In this document: in pieces, positions 60,200-64,000 of the stretch
How the letters are laid out: every line of letters begins with the position of its first letter
How positions within the stretch are numbered: the first letter of the stretch is position 1
Source of the DNA: Cycas panzhihuaensis
Taxonomy: Eukaryota > Cycadophyta
NCBI GenBank assembly: GCA_023213395.1
Contig: CM041465.1
Location: 29,519,741-29,583,740 of the forward strand
Direction of reading: 5' to 3'
DNA length: 64,000 nucleotides
Position numbers and translations under genes: made by a program
The notes under the pieces: generated by a model
The model's input: only the letters and a program-made list of their open reading frames with translations
Database searches by the model: none
Told to the model about the DNA's origin: nothing

Positions 60200-60860
60200 G
60201 ACTCATCAGGAAGGGAATCGTCAATGGGGATATCGAGCGAGTTAGGAATAGGGGCATCCATGAGCTGCTTTGCCACTACCATTCTTTTCTTCGATTTTCG
60301 GTTAGTGATATGAAGGTTAAACTCTTGAATCAGGATGGCCCAACGGCCGGCCCTACCCATCAAATTCGAATGAGTAAGTAAATATCACAAGGGATCAGAC
60401 TGGATGATCATCTTGGTGGTGTTACCAAGCAAGTAATGTCTAAACTTCTTAGTCGCATGGATCAAGGAGAGACATTCCTTCTTAGTAGGAGAGTAATTAA
60501 GTTTGGTAGCCATGAGGGTGTGGTTGATAAAGTAAATGGCTCTCTCGACTCCTGAGCCAACATAGCACCCAGGAACTTGTCAGTTACCGAAGTATAAAGA
60601 ATGAAGGGCCTATCAAAACAAGAGGATGCCAATGTAGGAGTAGAAGCGAGGGCTTCCTTGAGTCCTTCAAAGGCTTGTTGGGCCTTATTAGACCAAACAA
60701 ATGGGGCTCCCTTCTTCAATAGGTTCATTAAAGGTTTAGCGCTTATGACAAAGTCTTCCAGGAAGCGCCTGAGGAAACCAAGCCTACCTAAGAATGACTT
60801 GATCTGTCATTAGGTCCTAGGAGGTGGTATATCAAGGATTGCCTTGACTTTGTCAGGGTC
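60200..60860 (-). pseudogene. RNase H of element D (pol-linked)
   Basis: The connection and RNase H start are open at 60462-60728: LLKKGAPFVWSNKAQQAFEGL and ILYTSVTDKFLGAMLAQES. Downstream, MVVAKQLMDAPIP and HLLINNKRYGDIVWYL lead to integrase. The first catalytic Asp position is not conserved (YTSVTD), as often in Tat elements with a second RNase H. Frameshifts divide it near 60470. Confidence 0.8.
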
Positions 60861-61700
60861 AATCTGGATTCCTTATTTTAACATAAGAAATCCAAGGAGT
60901 TTGCCCGAAGTGACGGCAAACACACACTTGAGAGGGTTTAAGCTTTACATGGTACTTACGACATCACGTGAAGATAGCTCACAAGTCAGAGGGATGATGG
61001 GCCCTAACATGTGAAAAACCCATCATATCATCCATAAAGACCTCTAACGTGTTGTCGATGAGGTCATGGAAGATGAAATGCATTGCTCTTTAATAAGTAG
61101 CACCTACATTTTTAAGACCAAAGGGCATTGCCTTATAGGCAAAGGTACCCCACGGGGTGGTGAAGGCTATTTTATGGCAGTCTTCAGGAGATATCTAGAT
61201 CTAGTTGTAGCCAGAGAAGCCATCCATTAAGGACATAACTTCGAAACTAGCAGTTCGATCAATGATTTGATTGATGAAGGGGAGTGGAAAATTGTCCTTA
61301 GGATAAGCGTTGTTAATATCACGAAAATCGACGCATATCCGGATGGTCCCATTCTTTTTAGCAATGGGAATAATGTTGGATACCCACTTGGGGTAATCGA
61401 TAGAAGTGATAAGTCCAGCATCCAAAAGCTTCTCAACCTCCATCTTGACGGTGACCCAGAGTTTAGGGTGAAGAGGACGCTGCTTCTACCACATGGGACG
61501 GGCACCAGGAATGGTAGTGAGTTTATGAGTAATAATGGAGGGGTCAATTCCCTTCATGTCAGAATAATCCCACACAAATACATCTCGAAACTCCTAGAAC
61601 AAAAGGGAATATTCCCTTACTTCATCAAGAGAGCATTCCATTCCTACTTTAATGACCTTACCAGGAGCTAAGACTATGTCCTGGGTCGCCCCCATGCACA
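60861..61700 (-). pseudogene. reverse transcriptase of element D
   Basis: The open part 61201-61443 has EVEKLLDAGLI, KNGTIRICVDFRDINNAYPK and MDGFSGYN. After a stop at the GYN-x-I site it continues CHKIAFTTPWGTFAYKAMPF and the catalytic FMDD (61027-61038, complement). Upstream is KLTTIPGARPMW with a stop before KQR. The motif set is characteristic of Tat/Ogre RT. Confidence 0.9.
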
Positions 61701-61799
61701 TGGCATTCCCCTCCTCGAAATGGAGAGGGGCAAGGTCAACAGGAAGAGATGGAATAGGGGATGGGATTGGGTCAGTGAGTGTGGACCCAATTGCGAGAA

Positions 61800-62940
61800 T
61801 CTTCTAGTGGCCAAGCCTATGGTGACCAGAAGGAAAGTTAGGCACAGAGCCTGCTAAGTGCTTAAGCAAGGCTTCATCATCTTCGAAGTAATCCACCCCA
61901 TAGATGACCTTACTCCGAATAGATGAAGTGTTGGAGGAAGTAGGAGCAACGGGACCGTGGTGGTCATCAGGTTGTCCAATGTCCTCAACAGACTCTAAGG
62001 GAGAGTCAAGAAGGGGCTCCTCAGAAGGAGCGAGAGGAAGTTCCTTAAAGCCATCACCCATGGGGGGTGATGGGGAGGAAGAACTAATGACAGATGAGTC
62101 AATACGAGTGATGATATGTGACACAGAGGAGTAACTAGTATCACCAATGAAAGAGGCTCTAGGTAGGGATCTAGAACGAGATAGGCGCATCCTACTAGTG
62201 TGGAGGAAAGAAACGAGGAGAAGACAGTCCTCATCCTCGTCATGGGACTCATCGTCACTAAACGAGGTGAGGAACCCATAGCTCCCAACACTGATAGAGG
62301 CAAAGCACATAAGGCTAGGGGAAGAAGATGCAAGATCTTCTTCAATGTGAGATGGATCGGGTATGTTGATGGAGCAAGCTGAGGTGTGAGTAGAAGGGCC
62401 TTGACTCGCTTGGTTAATAGGGTGGGTTTGTTCAACAGGTGGATACTCAAGGGAGACAACTCTCATCCATCCATCATGGACGAACTTAAGTTGCCCCTAA
62501 CAGGTCAAACACACAGCTCCCATTTGATCAAACCATGGTCGGCCTAAGAGAAGGTTGTAGTTGACGTCAACGTCAAGGACTACAATGTCAACAAGGACAG
62601 TCTTACCCTCAAGAGTGAGTGGGATCGAGATAGATCCCAATGGGGTCTTTTCACTATTGTCGTAGCCTTGGCATCATAATGGAACAGGTTCCAAGGCAAA
62701 AATACCAAGCTCTTGCATAACACGCAAGGGCATGGCATTCACAGAAGAACCATTGTCGACAATGGTCCTTCGTAGGGTACAGTCAGGTGTGTTAATGGTG
62801 ATAATGAATGGGAAGTTCCATTGGCACTCCCTTTCACATGTAGGGGGAAGGTCTTTAGGGTCAAAAGAAATGATAGGCTCATGGCTTTAGGTAACACCCA
62901 AAGTGTGGATGGGCACGTCATTCGATCCTAAAGCTTCCAA
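61800..62940 (-). pseudogene. protease region and acidic linker of element D
   Basis: The minus strand near 62790-62735 reads TPDCTLRRTIVDNGSSVNAM, the aspartic protease motif (DNGSS for DTGSS), followed near 62560 by NYNLLLGRPWFDQMGAV. Then an open 220-codon stretch (61804-62466) encodes a Ser/Asp/Glu-rich linker (SDDESHDEDEDCLL; SSSSPSPPMGDG) that leads to RT. Such long linkers between protease and RT occur in Tat elements. Confidence 0.82.
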
Positions 62941-64000
62941 AAAGAGAGTCTATTGTTCAGGACAACTCCTCAAAACATCCATCAAGGACATTCCCGCAGT
63001 GAAAGTATGGAGTTCATCCATGATAGAGAAGGGCTTACCCTTTGCAGTAGGTTGGGTAAGTGCCCTTTGAAAATCGTAATGACTAGGACGCACGGGAATG
63101 GCCTTGGGAAAAAGTGGCACTTCCAGGGGAGGGTTCTCTGGAAGAGGATTAGAGTATGGAATAGAAGAAGAGGCACCAGCTGCCTCTTTAGTGGCTTGAG
63201 ACTGAGTAAGGACATACAAAGGAGTAGCCTCAAGCATTTGGATCACCTTCTTTCCCTTATTCCGGGACTGTGAAGGTGATGGAGTGCGTCGGTGAGGGGA
63301 ATGCGAAGAAGAAGATGAGTCTCAGGCGCCCTTCCCTTTATCGCAGGAAGGATGAGAATTCAGTGATCTTCCCCAGTTCTGATTATTTTTGGGCTGAGTA
63401 TTATGATCACATTCCCTGTATTTGGGGAATGGATCCTTGTGGACCGGTTGGTCTAGGTTAGGCCTTGAGGCTCATTTAGAGGATGAATCACGTCGAGGGG
63501 CATCCCTAGGATGTTGGGCCCTACAACGTGAGTGGTCATGGAAACACTCCCCATGAATGGAACACCACTTTTTCTCAAGTGAGGAATATGGTTTCTTTGC
63601 TTTAGAGGACTAAGCATTACCATTCCTAGGGAGGGAAGCTTGGGTAGCTTGTTGAATTTGTTTGTTAGAAGTTAGTGATGAAGGAGCTTGTAGTTTGAGT
63701 TCCTTCATCAGACGTTCAAATAAACATATAGCAGATGTAAGTGGATCTAGGGTCTTCTCAGTTGGATGAGAAGAAGACCTAGAAGATTGTTGTGGTTTGG
63801 TTTCTTTAGTTGGGGGTGGTGCCTCACATCACTGTGAGGGCTTCTGAGGCTTCTTGAGTCTAGCTTAGATCTCAATAGCCTCAAGCGCTAAGCACTTTAT
63901 AATAGCGGAGTCGCATGTAGTTGCCCCTATCTTAAGGACTTCTACATGGACTTTAGGGTGAAGTGCATTAACGAAGAGGTCCCTCTTCAATTCCTCGGGC
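62941..64000 (-). pseudogene. gag (C-terminal part) of element D, continuing beyond the window
   Basis: From the right edge the minus strand reads PEELKRDLFVNALHPKVHVE, then a Gln/Pro-rich part, a Cys/His cluster (KKWCSIHGECFHDHSRC, about 63580-63530) that takes the place of a zinc knuckle, and an open stretch 62950-63246 (FSIMDELHTFTAGMSLMDVL). Stops occur near 63860 and 63600. The capsid start is outside the window. Confidence 0.72.

Larger units (their letters stand above)
51513..64000 (-). mobile_element. Ty3/gypsy Tat-type element D (minus strand) with extra genes
   Basis: The order in the element's direction is gag (runs off the right edge), protease, RT, RNase H, integrase to 58918, an antisense PMD-like gene (58215-56282), a second RNase H-like domain (about 55085-54690), a possible polypurine tract and an LTR. 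The RT/protease style (EVEKLLDAGLI, PKWVSNIIPIAKKNGTIRICVDF in two parts, MDGFSGYN) and the added domains point to the Tat/Ogre group. It is richer in G+C than its surroundings. The 5' LTR is outside the window. Confidence 0.8.

Noticed and set aside
61995-62459. 154-codon minus-strand open frame beside the protease linker
   Set aside because: Alternative frame of the 220-codon linker (61804-62466), which connects protease to RT in the pol frame.
1-64000. Host genes, rRNA, CRISPR arrays or bacterial-type operons
   Set aside because: No exon series with conserved host protein similarity, no rRNA motifs and no regularly spaced repeats with unique spacers were found.

Overview
The window is nuclear DNA of a land plant with a large, repeat-filled genome. 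I found no host gene, rRNA, tRNA or CRISPR array. Nearly all recognisable sequence is decayed LTR retrotransposon, both Ty1/copia and Ty3/gypsy, often inserted into one another. Most of the window is AT-rich; about 51.5-64 kb is visibly richer in G and C. The long-leader copia family and the Tat-type element would suit a gymnosperm-like or other giant plant genome, but the sequence alone does not fix the species.

Layout, left to right. 1-882 is the 3' end of a copia element (X). 883-2018, resuming at 10717, is a minus-strand copia fragment (element 0) that X and A both interrupt. 2019-10711 is a full-length copia element A (+) with two LTRs, a perfect 5-bp target duplication (GGTAA) and a 3.7-kb leader before gag. 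10717-14689 holds leader remnants, a degenerate tandem repeat and a possible polypurine tract/LTR start. 14690-21608 is gypsy element G (-). 22258-28623 is copia element H (+). 29940-35968 is gypsy element E (+), the best preserved. 35974-38903 holds copia debris, a 200-bp LTR followed by a primer-binding site, and an interrupted LTR (K).

From 38904 onward three minus-strand elements appear nested: copia B, then copia C of the same family inside B's leader, then Tat-type gypsy D inside C's leader. Only the left halves of B, C and D lie in the window.

The most notable content is in D. Downstream of its gag-pol, and antisense to it, lies a degraded gene with a plant-mobile-domain-like segment (56282-58215). 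It reads in one frame across a 110-bp GT-AG intron. Beyond it, back on the pol strand, is a second RNase H-like domain (about 54690-55085). The order gag-pol / antisense gene / second RNase H / LTR matches the extended architecture known for Tat-lineage elements, where extra antisense ORFs and a second RNase H have been described.

None of the coding regions is intact. Most stops fall where relatives have Trp, Gln or Arg, the pattern expected from deamination of methylated cytosine in silenced repeats. All five copia gag starts in the window carry a stop at the same conserved Trp.
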